Of a stretch of DNA of 64,000 nt, positions 33,661 to 41,337 are shown one piece after another. The notes under the pieces were generated by a model. The model searched no databases. It was not told the DNA's origin and was given only the letters and a program-made list of their open reading frames with translations. How positions within the stretch are numbered: position 1 is the first letter of the stretch; each line of letters begins with the position of its first letter. Where the stretch lies: assembly GCF_000710615.1 (NCBI RefSeq), contig NZ_JDTH01000002.1, positions 1,170,082 to 1,234,081 of the forward strand. Reading direction: 5' to 3'. This DNA is from Haladaptatus cibarius D43. Its GTDB lineage: Archaea > Halobacteriota > Halobacteria > Halobacteriales > Haladaptataceae. The position numbers and the translations under genes were made by a program.

Positions 33661-33756
33661 CGACCTTTTACGACGGTCGAGCGGCAGGGCCAGCACGATT
33701 CGCGCTGGCCCTGCCCGTCTCCCTGTAAAAGGTCGACCAAAAGCACAGCACTCCTC
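33661..33756. repeat. Right arm of large inverted repeat around the TRAM gene
   Basis: Reverse complement of the arm at 33069-33159, 55 bases upstream of the TRAM start. It holds the hairpin half-sites CCAGCACGA/TCGCGCTGG and GGTCGACC. Complementarity to the left side resumes at TAGTGGTTGTGTCG (33852-33865). The promoter of the TRAM gene must lie between this arm and the start codon (33606-33660). Confidence 0.75.
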
Positions 33757-33990
33757 CCTTCGGTCGTCGCTTGGCCCGCTCGTTCGTCGTTCCACTCCTC
33801 ACTCGCGGAAGAGCTGCTAGCCCGCTGGCGGTTGTGGCGATTGCTGATTTATAGTGGTTGTGTCGCCTGCCGACTCCTGATGGTTAGGTCAGTCGCAGAT
33901 TCTCGGCGGTTGTGTCACTTGCTTATCGCTCCCTCGCGCCGACCTCTCGCTTCGCTCGGTGTCGGCGCTCGGTCGCTGTCGAGAAATGAG
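33757..33990. repeat. Repeat-rich gap downstream of radical SAM gene
   Basis: About 230 bases with no credible gene. It contains GGTTGTG(T/G)CG units at about 33833, 33855 and 33911 and GC-rich GAGCGAAGCGAG-like palindromic sequence at its right end (33948-33975). Parts match the far-left side of the TRAM element in reverse (for example CTCACTCGCGGAA). It is interpreted as the outer part of that element or a second adjacent one. Confidence 0.4.
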
Positions 33991-34005
33991 AATCAGTTGT
34001 CGGCT

Positions 34006-35733
34006 TCAGTCCGCGCTTCCCGGCTTTTCTGCTTGTGCAAACTTGCTCAAATCCACATCCACCGTTTCCGCGAGTTCGTCCGGCGTTTCGTAGGGGCGGT
34101 TGACGATGACGTTTCCGGCGCGCTGTTTTCCCAGTCCGGGAATCGCGGTGAGTTCGTCCATCGTCGCGCTGTTCACGTCCAGCGGGTACGGAACGCCCGT
34201 CACGGAGCGGAATCCGTGGTCAACCACGGCCACGTCGATGGTTCGGCCCAGTTCGCGCTCGCCCGGAATCCCGACGAGCAGGGGGTAGGTGCCGAGTTGT
34301 CGGCCGAAGGTTCGCCCGTCCTTGTGGTACTCCAGATGCACGTTCGGCAGGACGGTTCCCGGCGGGGCCACCCGATTCAACATCGGGTTGTCGATTTCCT
34401 CCCGAACCTCGCGTTTGTACTGCTTAAACAGCTTTTTGTGGTCGTTTGCGATGTCCGCACCGACCTCGTTCATCTCGGTTCCGGAAAACGCCATGACCTG
34501 CCGGATGTTCACCCGGCGAAGCATCAGGCCCTCATCGTACACCCGCTGGAGGAACTCCCGGTTGTGGTCGAAGGTTTCCCGGCGCTCGCCTTTGAGGCCG
34601 TGGAGCAGGTTAATTCCCGGCAGGAGTTTCGGCAGTCGGTTTTCCGCGTCGGAGCCGAACGTCGGCGCATTTTCGCCGTCCTCCCCGGGTCGCCAGCCAG
34701 CCTCCTCGTTGACGATTTTCACCGCCTCGAAACACTCCTCGGCGGTGACGTTCAGGTTGTTCTGTTCCTGCACTTTCGGGTCGGCGGATTCGAGGCCGAA
34801 CGCAGCGGTGTCGCCTGCCGTGTTATGCTCTGCAATCACGCGAATCCCCTCCCGCGACAGTTCCGGCCACTCAACGACGGTAATCGGGTTCATGTTGTCG
34901 AGATGGAGCGTCCCGAGGTCTGGCGCGACCTCCCGAATCCCGCCGTACAGTTTTCTCAGCGCGTCGGGGTTCGGTTTCTCGCCGTTCCCCCCGTAGGCCA
35001 GAATGTCGGCCTGTCGCCCGAGGCGGAAGTGTCGGGCACCTCGCTGGTACAGCCCTTCGACCTCCGTGATTACCGAATCGGGTTCCCGGAACGACGGATT
35101 CCCATACAGCGGTTCCGTGCAGAACGAGCATCGGTAGGGACACCCCCGCGAGGTTTCCATCTCGCAGATGAGATACTCCGGGTGGTTCGGATGCTGTTCG
35201 ATGACGAACGCGCCCGACTCGGCCCAGCGGTCGATTTCCTCGTTGTCCCGCATCCGGTTGCTGAAGCCCTCTAACCCGCTTTCCACGAGGTCGAAGGCCG
35301 CGGCCTCCACGTCGCCTTTCGCCACGAAGTCGAAATCGAGGTCGTCACGTTGGGTTTCCGTTCCACCCGCGTTTTCGTCGCCGACACCGAATTTTACGGG
35401 GCCGCCCATCAAACTGGTTCCGTCGGCCGTCCACGCCATTTTGCGCACTTCGTCCGGTTCGGCGGGCGTCCCGCCGACGTATTTTCCGGGGACGGTCATT
35501 CCGCCGATGTAGATGAAGAGGTCGGCGTCGGCCACGTCGGCCCACTTCGGGTTCTCTTCGCGGAGTTCGTCGATTGTGTGATACGTAATCTGCTCCGCTG
35601 GCACACCCGCGTCCACGAGCGCCCCGGCGGTGTAGCGCGGGTACGTCGAGATGTACGGCGGCACGCCGAAGTGGGCCGGTTCATCGACGTAGCCGTCCAC
35701 GAGCGTCACGTCGAGGGTCGTGGGGTCAATCAT
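34006..35733 (-). CDS. Radical SAM protein with C-terminal helix-hairpin-helix
   Basis: A 575-residue protein. The N-terminal region (about 1-190) resembles a cobalamin-binding-like/B12-radical SAM N domain (VTLVDGYVDEPAHFGVPPYISTYPRY). The radical SAM centre is CPYRCSFCTEP (near 200), which holds the [4Fe-4S] cluster for SAM cleavage. The C terminus has an HhH element (VNSATMDELTAIPGLGKQRAGNVI, near 530). Family members with this order are widespread in haloarchaea, annotated only as radical SAM proteins. The start MIDPTTLDVTLVDG is preferred to an upstream Met 17 codons earlier. The substrate may be RNA or protein. Confidence 0.85.
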   Translation of the reverse strand: MIDPTTLDVTLVDGYVDEPAHFGVPPYISTYPRYTAGALVDAGVPAEQITYHTIDELREENPKWADVADADLFIYIGGMTVPGKYVGGTPAEPDEVRKMAWTADGTSLMGGPVKFGVGDENAGGTETQRDDLDFDFVAKGDVEAAAFDLVESGLEGFSNRMRDNEEIDRWAESGAFVIEQHPNHPEYLICEMETSRGCPYRCSFCTEPLYGNPSFREPDSVITEVEGLYQRGARHFRLGRQADILAYGGNGEKPNPDALRKLYGGIREVAPDLGTLHLDNMNPITVVEWPELSREGIRVIAEHNTAGDTAAFGLESADPKVQEQNNLNVTAEECFEAVKIVNEEAGWRPGEDGENAPTFGSDAENRLPKLLPGINLLHGLKGERRETFDHNREFLQRVYDEGLMLRRVNIRQVMAFSGTEMNEVGADIANDHKKLFKQYKREVREEIDNPMLNRVAPPGTVLPNVHLEYHKDGRTFGRQLGTYPLLVGIPGERELGRTIDVAVVDHGFRSVTGVPYPLDVNSATMDELTAIPGLGKQRAGNVIVNRPYETPDELAETVDVDLSKFAQAEKPGSAD

Positions 35734-35809
35734 ACCCGTGTTTGCGACCGGACGGGTAAAACGGTGACTACACAGGTTTCGCATAGAAATACGATAAACA
35801 ATATAGGCG

Positions 35810-35985
35810 CGCGAGAAACGCGCGAGGGATGAACGAACGAGCGATAGCGAGCGAGTGAATCGGTTGGGGAGGATGTGGGCGGTCGCGGTGGCTGTAATTT
35901 GTTGTCGTGATTTGCGTACGTCCGTTTGTTCCGTTTGTTCCGATTGTGTCGAAGCAAATCACGGCAACAAAACACGGAGTTTCAC
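35810..35985. repeat. Intergenic repeat element, family I copy 2 (partial)
   Basis: A 175-base stretch between the radical SAM start and the small zinc protein at 36058. CGGTTGGGGAGGATGTGG (35861-35878) is identical to 7841-7858, and GGTCGCGGTGGC follows. AGCAAATCACGGCAAC (35954-35969) mirrors the left end of copy 1. GTCCGTTTGTTCCGTTTGTTCCG (35928-35951) is a 10-11 base tandem repeat. It lies in the divergent promoter region, so it could influence expression of both genes. Confidence 0.5.
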
Positions 35986-36057
35986 AGAGCACAACTCGCA
36001 GTCGGAAAAACGACCGGAGTCAGCGCGTTTATTTTCATTCAGACCATACCACCACAC

Positions 36058-36216
36058 ATGCCAGCCACGCTTGAGGTCAAATGTACCGAGGACGACTGCG
36101 AGTTAGACATGTTCGAGATGCACTACACCTACGACATGCCCGACGACGTCGGTATGTCGGATTTCAGTTGCCCGTACTGTGGCGAAACCGATAGCTTGGA
36201 CGAAATCGAACTATGA
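36058..36216 (+). CDS. Small zinc-ribbon protein, haloarchaeal
   Basis: A 52-residue protein, MPATLEVKCTEDDCELDMFEMHYTYDMPDD... FSCPYCGETDSLDEIEL, with two cysteine pairs (C9, C14 and CPYC near 38-41). It is a strongly acidic single zinc-ribbon domain common in haloarchaea. Its stop overlaps the start of the Hsp20-like gene by 4 bases (ATGA), so the two are translationally coupled and may work together. AT-rich TTTATTTTC at 36028-36036 fits a TATA box for a leaderless start. Confidence 0.75.
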   Translation: MPATLEVKCTEDDCELDMFEMHYTYDMPDDVGMSDFSCPYCGETDSLDEIEL

Positions 36217-36602
36217 CCCTACAGGACATCGGTCGCTCGACCGCGACGGCCATCGCCTCGCGCGTCGGCCGCGCCGCGAGCAAAGTACAGGAAAAACGCA
36301 AAATCCCCTCCGACCTACTGGAGAGCGAGGACGCCTATCTCATTGTCTTCGACGCGGCGGGCGCGACGGGAAGCGACGTGCAGGTTCGGTTCGCCGAGGA
36401 CGCCGTCCTCGTTCGAATCGACCGATTCCGCGATTTCCACGACGGCTACGACATGGTGTACCCCGGACGAGGAATGTCCCTCGACGGGAAGGTCGAACTC
36501 CCGGCCGACGCCGACGTGGACGCACAGAGCGCCTCGGCGACGCTGACCGACTCGGGAACCCTCGAAGTTCGCGTACCGAAATCTACGCTGGAATCCGAGT
36601 AA
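36213..36602 (+). CDS. Hsp20/alpha-crystallin-like small protein
   Basis: A 129-residue protein. LLESEDAYLIVFDAAGATGSDVQVRFAEDAVLVRIDRFRDFHDGYDMVYPGRGMSLDGKVELPADADVDAQSASATLTDSGTLEVRVPKS has the strand pattern of an alpha-crystallin domain, including the GTLEVRVPK near the end that is the C-terminal strand motif. The first 35 residues are basic (TATAIASRVGRAASKVQEKRKI), unlike the classic Hsp20 N-arm. It is probably a small chaperone or stress protein. It overlaps the zinc-ribbon gene by 4 bases. Confidence 0.7.
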   Translation: MTLQDIGRSTATAIASRVGRAASKVQEKRKIPSDLLESEDAYLIVFDAAGATGSDVQVRFAEDAVLVRIDRFRDFHDGYDMVYPGRGMSLDGKVELPADADVDAQSASATLTDSGTLEVRVPKSTLESE

Positions 36603-36663
36603 CGAATCGAAATCGGTGGACGATTCCGAACCGCGCCACAGTCCTCGATTTTTCAATCGGTCG

Positions 36664-37806
36664 CTATTCGACGGCCATCCCTTCCACGATTTCGAACTCC
36701 TCGTCGCCGGTGAACCGTGTCGGGTCGAATTCGGGGATGCTTCTCTCTCCAAGTACGTCCTTCGCAATCGCCTCGCCGAGCGCTGGCGCACGCATGAAAC
36801 CGTGGCCTTGCCAGCCTGCAGCGACGTAGAGTCCCGGCCGGAGTTCACCGAGAAGCGGGTCGTAATCGGGCGTCGCATTGCAGAGTCCGGCCCACGCGCG
36901 TTTGACGGTTGGAGCGAACTCGGGAGTGTTCGCTCCAACCCGATGCGAGAGGCGGTCTTCCATCGCCGAAACGAACTCCTCGTCTCCTTCGCGTTTCCAC
37001 TCGTCGGGGTCGCTTTCGACCTCCTCGGTGCCATCTCCGGCGAGCAATCCCTCGGGATGTGGCCGCAGGTAGTAGCCCTCGGTTGCATCGTACACCATCG
37101 GCACGTCCGCATCGGCATCGAACTCGCAGGTAAGCGCCTGCACCCGATAGGGTTTCAGCGAAACCGCGATGTCGGCGTCCGCGAGGAGACGTTTGGTGTG
37201 AACGCCAGCGGCGACGACGATTGCGTCGAACTCCCGTTCGTCCGTTTCAGTTCCGTTCTCGGAGACGATTCGCGGCGGATTGATTCGAACCGCGACTTCG
37301 TCGCCGGTTCGAATCTCAGCACCCGCTTCTTTCGCCTCCTCGGCAACGGCGCTGGCGTAGCTTCCGGGGTTGGTTCGACCCGTATTCCGGGCGATTGCGG
37401 CGACAGCAACATCTTCGGTATTCAGCGTGGGATAGCGTTCCGCGAGTTCGTCCGCGTCGATGAACGACACGTCGCGCCCTTGTTCTTGCATTCTGGGCAC
37501 CTGCTCGCGGAGTGCCGCCGCTCGTTTCTCGTCGCCAGTTCGGGCGAGCCAGACGTAGGGCGTTTCCACGAACTCGAAGCCGTTGGTTCCGGAAAACTCC
37601 CGAAATCGTTCGATTGCCCGGTCGCCGATTCTCGCGTCCTCGGGCGCGGCAAATGCGTCGTACAGCACGCCTGCCGCGCGATTCGTGCTTGCATCCTCGT
37701 TCGGAATCTCGCCCTTTTCGAACAGCACCACATCTTCGCCGCGAACCGCGAAGTCGTGCGCCGCGGTGATGCCGACCGCACCGCCGCCGACGACTGCGAT
37801 TTTCAT
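36664..37806 (-). CDS. FAD-dependent amine/amino-acid oxidase (DAO family)
   Basis: A 380-residue flavoprotein. The Rossmann FAD site MKIAVVGGGAVGITAAHDFAVRGEDVVLFEKGE (1-33) is typical, and the DAO fold continues to GGDGTEEVESD... and RAWAGLCNATPDYDPLLGELRPGLYVAAGWQGHGFMRAPALG near the C terminus. Relatives oxidise glycine, sarcosine, proline or similar secondary amines. The start codon overlaps the end of the creatininase gene by 4 bases. The pairing suggests breakdown of a creatinine- or amide-type nitrogen compound, but no sarcosine- or creatine-specific residues are identified. Confidence 0.85.
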   Translation of the reverse strand: MKIAVVGGGAVGITAAHDFAVRGEDVVLFEKGEIPNEDASTNRAAGVLYDAFAAPEDARIGDRAIERFREFSGTNGFEFVETPYVWLARTGDEKRAAALREQVPRMQEQGRDVSFIDADELAERYPTLNTEDVAVAAIARNTGRTNPGSYASAVAEEAKEAGAEIRTGDEVAVRINPPRIVSENGTETDEREFDAIVVAAGVHTKRLLADADIAVSLKPYRVQALTCEFDADADVPMVYDATEGYYLRPHPEGLLAGDGTEEVESDPDEWKREGDEEFVSAMEDRLSHRVGANTPEFAPTVKRAWAGLCNATPDYDPLLGELRPGLYVAAGWQGHGFMRAPALGEAIAKDVLGERSIPEFDPTRFTGDEEFEIVEGMAVE

Positions 37807-38567
37807 CGGTGTTCCTCCGGCCAGAGGTCGGCCATTTTTCGCTCGCAGAGCCAGTCGATGAGCGCGTCGAGTTCATCGCTGGACGCAGAAAGCAGTCGCT
37901 CTCCTGCCTCCTTCGAGCCTTCAGTCGGATGCCCGACGACGCCGCTCTCGGAGAAATCGGTGGTGTCGAAGCCGACGTTCGCACCGTGAACGTCCTTACC
38001 CCACGTTTCGCCCGCGCCTGCCTCTGCGTCTTCGAGTGCGGCCTCGCGCACGAGGTCTTCCGCGACGGTGAGGAGCATGCTCGTCTCGATTTCGTCGGCG
38101 TGGGTGATACCGACGCCGAACTCGTCGTCCAGTATCTCGCCGATTCCGCTCCACCAGTTCCACGGCACCGCGAAGGCGATTTCCTCGCGTCGGAGGCGGC
38201 GCGCGACGCGCTGGAGCGCGCCGCTGTTGCCGCCGTGACCGTTCACGATAACGATTTTCCGTACGCCGTGGCTGGCGATGCTGGCGACGATGTCTGCGAT
38301 GTAGTTCTCGAACGTCTCGGGGGCCGTCCAGAGCGTCCCGTCGAACTGGCGATGATGTTCGCTCACGCCGACCGGAACCGTCGGCAGACAGATAACGTCC
38401 TCGCGGTCGGAGACGGTGTGGGCGACCGCTTGTGCCGCCATGAAATCGGTTCCCAGCGGGAGAGCAGGACCGTGTTGTTCGACGCTCCCGGTCGGGAGGA
38501 GCGCGACATCAGCGTCGGCGAGGTCGTCCCTCGCCGTCGTCGTCGTGTGTTCGTGAAGCAAACTCAT
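37803..38567 (-). CDS. Creatininase-family amidohydrolase
   Basis: A 254-residue protein. VALLPTGSVEQHGPALPLGTDFM carries Glu, His and Asp ligands, PVGVSEHHRQFDGTL, IVNGHGGNSGAL and GITHADEIETSML the rest of the dinuclear metal site of creatininase/3-dehydro-scyllo-inosose hydrolase/FAPy-type enzymes. Members open cyclic amides or cleave formamides. Substrate choice cannot be read from these motifs. It lies directly upstream of an FAD amine oxidase, with a 4-base overlap. All metal-binding residues appear present. Confidence 0.85.
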   Translation of the reverse strand: MSLLHEHTTTTARDDLADADVALLPTGSVEQHGPALPLGTDFMAAQAVAHTVSDREDVICLPTVPVGVSEHHRQFDGTLWTAPETFENYIADIVASIASHGVRKIVIVNGHGGNSGALQRVARRLRREEIAFAVPWNWWSGIGEILDDEFGVGITHADEIETSMLLTVAEDLVREAALEDAEAGAGETWGKDVHGANVGFDTTDFSESGVVGHPTEGSKEAGERLLSASSDELDALIDWLCERKMADLWPEEHR

Positions 38568-38643
38568 GGGCGGGAGATTGTATTCGGACTATTTCAAACT
38601 GGGTATCGCGGCGAACATGGGAAAGAGGGATACGATAGGTCGG

Positions 38644-39426
38644 TTAGCCGAGGAACGACTCAACTCCTCGCGCCGGATAGCCGACCACCAAATCCGCCCC
38701 GGCGTCTTTCAGTTCGGCGATGCGCTCGCCGACTTCCGTCTCCGTCCCGACCAGCGCGAAGTCGCGGCTCGCTTTCAACAGCACTTCACGGGTGCGTCCA
38801 ACAGCACGGGCGTCCGTCTTTCCATCCTCAGGAAGCGCCCGAGCGACCGGCTTTCGGCGCGCGACGTACTCCCCGACAGCGTCGAGGATGACGTTCTCGT
38901 CGCCCGTGAGAACCGTCGGAGCGTACACCGCAATCGTTCCCTCGAATCCGGCGGCCCGGAGCGCTCGGAGTTCGCGGTCGGTCGAACGCGAGAGGAGTTC
39001 AAACTGCGTCGCCCCCGTCGCGGTTGCAATTCGCTTCACGCCTTCCGTCCCGACCCACGCATTCGGTGCACTATCGAGTGCGTTTCCGAGTCGGGGCGCG
39101 ATTGCGCGAGTTTTCTCTTTCTCCGAGAGATAGGCGGGGTGGCCCGCGACGAGCACCTGCCCTGCATTTTCGGGAATGTGGTCGAAAAGCGAATCGTCGC
39201 CGAGGGGGTCGAAGCCGTCGGCTCGAACCGGAATCGTCATACGGAGATCCTTTTTCGCGGCGAGTTCAGCGAGTGTTTCTCTGTCGGGGAGTTGCTCGCG
39301 CCCTTCGTAGTCGATTGTAATCGTCTCGAAAGGCAGTTCCAGCGCCCTCCGCACGTCGCATTCGGTCGGTTTCAGTGCGACTGCATCGAGGCCGGTTCGT
39401 GTGACGGCGTGGCTACTGGTTAACAT
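38644..39426 (-). CDS. Haloarchaeal luciferase-like/TIM-barrel-type protein, unknown function
   Basis: A 260-residue protein with an alternating strand/helix pattern (ETITIDYEGREQLP, QVLVAGHPAYLS, GTIAVYAPTVLTGDENVILDAVGEY) compatible with a TIM barrel. GTETEVGERIAELKDAGADLVVGYPARG at the C terminus resembles the ending of F420-dependent luciferase-like monooxygenases, suggesting a distant relation, but cofactor residues are not certain. Such proteins are common in haloarchaea without assigned function. It lies upstream of creatininase on the same strand, 76 bases away. Confidence 0.6.
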   Translation of the reverse strand: MLTSSHAVTRTGLDAVALKPTECDVRRALELPFETITIDYEGREQLPDRETLAELAAKKDLRMTIPVRADGFDPLGDDSLFDHIPENAGQVLVAGHPAYLSEKEKTRAIAPRLGNALDSAPNAWVGTEGVKRIATATGATQFELLSRSTDRELRALRAAGFEGTIAVYAPTVLTGDENVILDAVGEYVARRKPVARALPEDGKTDARAVGRTREVLLKASRDFALVGTETEVGERIAELKDAGADLVVGYPARGVESFLG

Positions 39427-39659
39427 TGAGTGCTCCCCATGGTCAGAACTAGGCTACTGCATACGCGGAACGCGATCCATCGTCTGTGCGACCATGTGAC
39501 TTTCCGTTGTTCGGTGGTATTCAAAAGCCTGTCGGCAACGGCAACTATGTGATGAATGGCTTTGTGTTCGCGGTCGATTTGTTGTATAAACTTTTGTTCT
39601 GGAAGCTTGTTTTTCTGTTTGGTCGGCTGGTGTTTCAGCGGCTTTCGTCTCTATTTTGC

Positions 39660-40060
39660 TAGCAAATCACGACTTCAAATACCGCAACCGCCCACACACC
39701 TCCCCAACCGACTCGTGCGCTCACGTTCGTTCGCACACTCGTCCCTCGCGCAGTAATCGGCAGGGCTGAGGAATGTTCCTCAGCCCTGCCGACGCACGCG
39801 CCACGAGGAAACGGTCAATTCCGGAGTCACGGATTTTCCATCTGGCGCGCGCTGGCACAGCCCTGAGGAGTTCGCCTCCGAAGGGCTGTGCTGACAGCGT
39901 GCGAGGTCTTCATGAGCGACGCAGGAGCGAGTGAACGGCTTGTCGGAGTTTGCTCCGACAGTGGACGACCGAAATGAGCGCGAGCGAGTGAGGAAGTCGG
40001 TTGGGGAGGGAATGGCCTGCGGTTGCGGGACGGTTTGATTGGAGACGCGACTTGCTCGCC
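39660..40060. repeat. Intergenic repeat element, family I copy 3
   Basis: A 400-base non-coding element. Left end: AGCAAATCACGACTTCAA (39661-39678) with CACCTCCCCAACCGACTCG (39697-39715). Right end: CGGTTGGGGAGGGAATGGCC (39998-40017) and GGTTTGATTGGAGACGCGACTTGC (40032-40055). Two inner hairpins are strong: a perfect 16-base stem at 39758-39791 (CGGCAGGGCTGAGGAA) and GCACAGCCCT/AGGGCTGTGC at 39855-39891. GAGCGAGTGAACGGCTTGTCGGAG (39926-39949) recurs at 7767. It lies in a 715-base gap with no gene. Confidence 0.6.
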
Positions 40061-40141
40061 ACTCTGAAATCAGGTCAGCGGAACTAACAAGAAAGCACAG
40101 AAATCACCGCGGAAAGTAACACAAAACATAGAACCGATTCG

Positions 40142-40744
40142 CTACCCCAAATCCGGGTCGGTATCGACGTACCTATCAATCGTCTCGGGCGCGCGCCAAT
40201 CGGTAACTAATTCCAAAAACTGCACCACCATTCGCCCGGTCGCACCCCAGACGGTGTAGCCATCGACGTGGAAAAAGTGGATGACGATGTCGCCGTAATG
40301 CGGGTGGTCGCGGTGTTCGTTTTCGTAGTTCGCAGAATCAATCAGCCCGGAAATCGGAAGGATGGCGATTTCCGCGACTTCGCGCTCGTCGGGTTCGTAA
40401 GTTCGGTCGGCAACTCTGGCGACGAACGGCGTGACGGCGTAGTTCGTGATGGTTCGAATGTCGTCCAACCGACCGACGCGTTCGGCCTCCTCGCGCCGAA
40501 GGCCGATTTCCTCGTTGGCCTCGCGCAGGGCAGTGTCCCAGAGGTCATCGTCCTGCGGTTCCCGCCCGCCGCCGGGGAAACTCATTTGGCCGGGATGTTC
40601 CCCGAGGTGGTCGGCCCGCTTGGTAAACAGGAGATGCGGGCCGTCCGCCCGCTCGACGATGGGAACGAGGACGGCGGCGTCGCGCTTCTCGTCCGTGACC
40701 AACCGCGGTTCGTAGTCGGCCACGCAACCCAAGTCCATGTCCAT
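40142..40744 (-). CDS. Nudix hydrolase, CoA pyrophosphatase type
   Basis: A 200-residue protein. ADHLGEHPGQMSFPGGGREPQD matches the NUDT7/UPF0035 signature (LLTxRxxxLxxHxGqxaFPGG) and the Nudix box continues as TALREANEEIGL, so it probably cleaves CoA or a related nucleoside diphosphate derivative. IGLRREEAERVGRLDDI follows as in this group. It starts at MDMDLGCVADYEPRLV; the second Met six bases downstream is an alternative. It is 18 bases after the DUF-type gene at 40763 on the same strand. Confidence 0.85.
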   Translation of the reverse strand: MDMDLGCVADYEPRLVTDEKRDAAVLVPIVERADGPHLLFTKRADHLGEHPGQMSFPGGGREPQDDDLWDTALREANEEIGLRREEAERVGRLDDIRTITNYAVTPFVARVADRTYEPDEREVAEIAILPISGLIDSANYENEHRDHPHYGDIVIHFFHVDGYTVWGATGRMVVQFLELVTDWRAPETIDRYVDTDPDLG

Positions 40745-40762
40745 TCGTTGCCCCGTCCGACC

Positions 40763-41311
40763 TTAATTTGCCCGGTCGCCGGGCGATTCAGGGGACGATT
40801 CACGAGGCGATTCGTCGGACGATTGGCCCGATAAATCATCGAGCGATTCGTCCAATCGGCCGCGCACCTCGTCAGCCGAGACGGGTGCCCACGCTTCGAG
40901 GTCGTAGCTCACGTCCAGCAAGTAGTCAGCGCGCTTTTCGTCCGCGGTTTCGGCCTCCGATAGAAGACGGTTTTTGACCCGCTCGCCGATTCGTTCGTGG
41001 TTGACCGAACGCTCCGGTACGTCCATGATGTGCGGCAAATCCTCGCCGTTTTCGGGGAGCGCGGGGAAGGCGACGGGGCCGGGAACCAGCACGGTTTCGG
41101 CTCGGTTCACCGTCCTTTCACCTCCTTCGAGCGTCGCGTCCACCAGATAGTAGTCCGTCACGGCGTCCTCGATGACCGATTCGAACGCCGATTCGTCTAC
41201 CTCTTTACCCTGCTTGAACGCCAATTCCGCGAGGGCTTCGGCCAGTTCGGCGCGCGTGAGCGCGCCGAACAAATCGACCACCCCAGCGAGTTCGTCCTTC
41301 GTCTCGTCCAT
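40763..41311 (-). CDS. Haloarchaeal conserved protein of unknown function (DUF7109-like)
   Basis: A 182-residue acidic protein. The N-terminal part has a helical module (VVDLFGALTRAELAEALAELAFKQGKEVDESAFESVIEDAV); the C-terminal half has QVERAV-like repeats GRLDESLDDLSGQSSDESPRESSPESP. A helix-turn pattern suggests an HTH-like fold with an Ala-rich helix bundle but I cannot assign a function. The start MDETKDELAGV is chosen because the 34 codons upstream are Arg/Ala-rich and unlike halophile protein. It is followed 18 bases later by the Nudix hydrolase. Confidence 0.65.
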   Translation of the reverse strand: MDETKDELAGVVDLFGALTRAELAEALAELAFKQGKEVDESAFESVIEDAVTDYYLVDATLEGGERTVNRAETVLVPGPVAFPALPENGEDLPHIMDVPERSVNHERIGERVKNRLLSEAETADEKRADYLLDVSYDLEAWAPVSADEVRGRLDESLDDLSGQSSDESPRESSPESPGDRAN

Positions 41312-41337
41312 TATCGGGAAGGGTCGGCCCACCGATA

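Noticed and set aside
33508-35274. 588-codon plus frame
   Set aside because: Covers the antisense of the radical SAM gene and TRAM repeat; no protein-like motifs.
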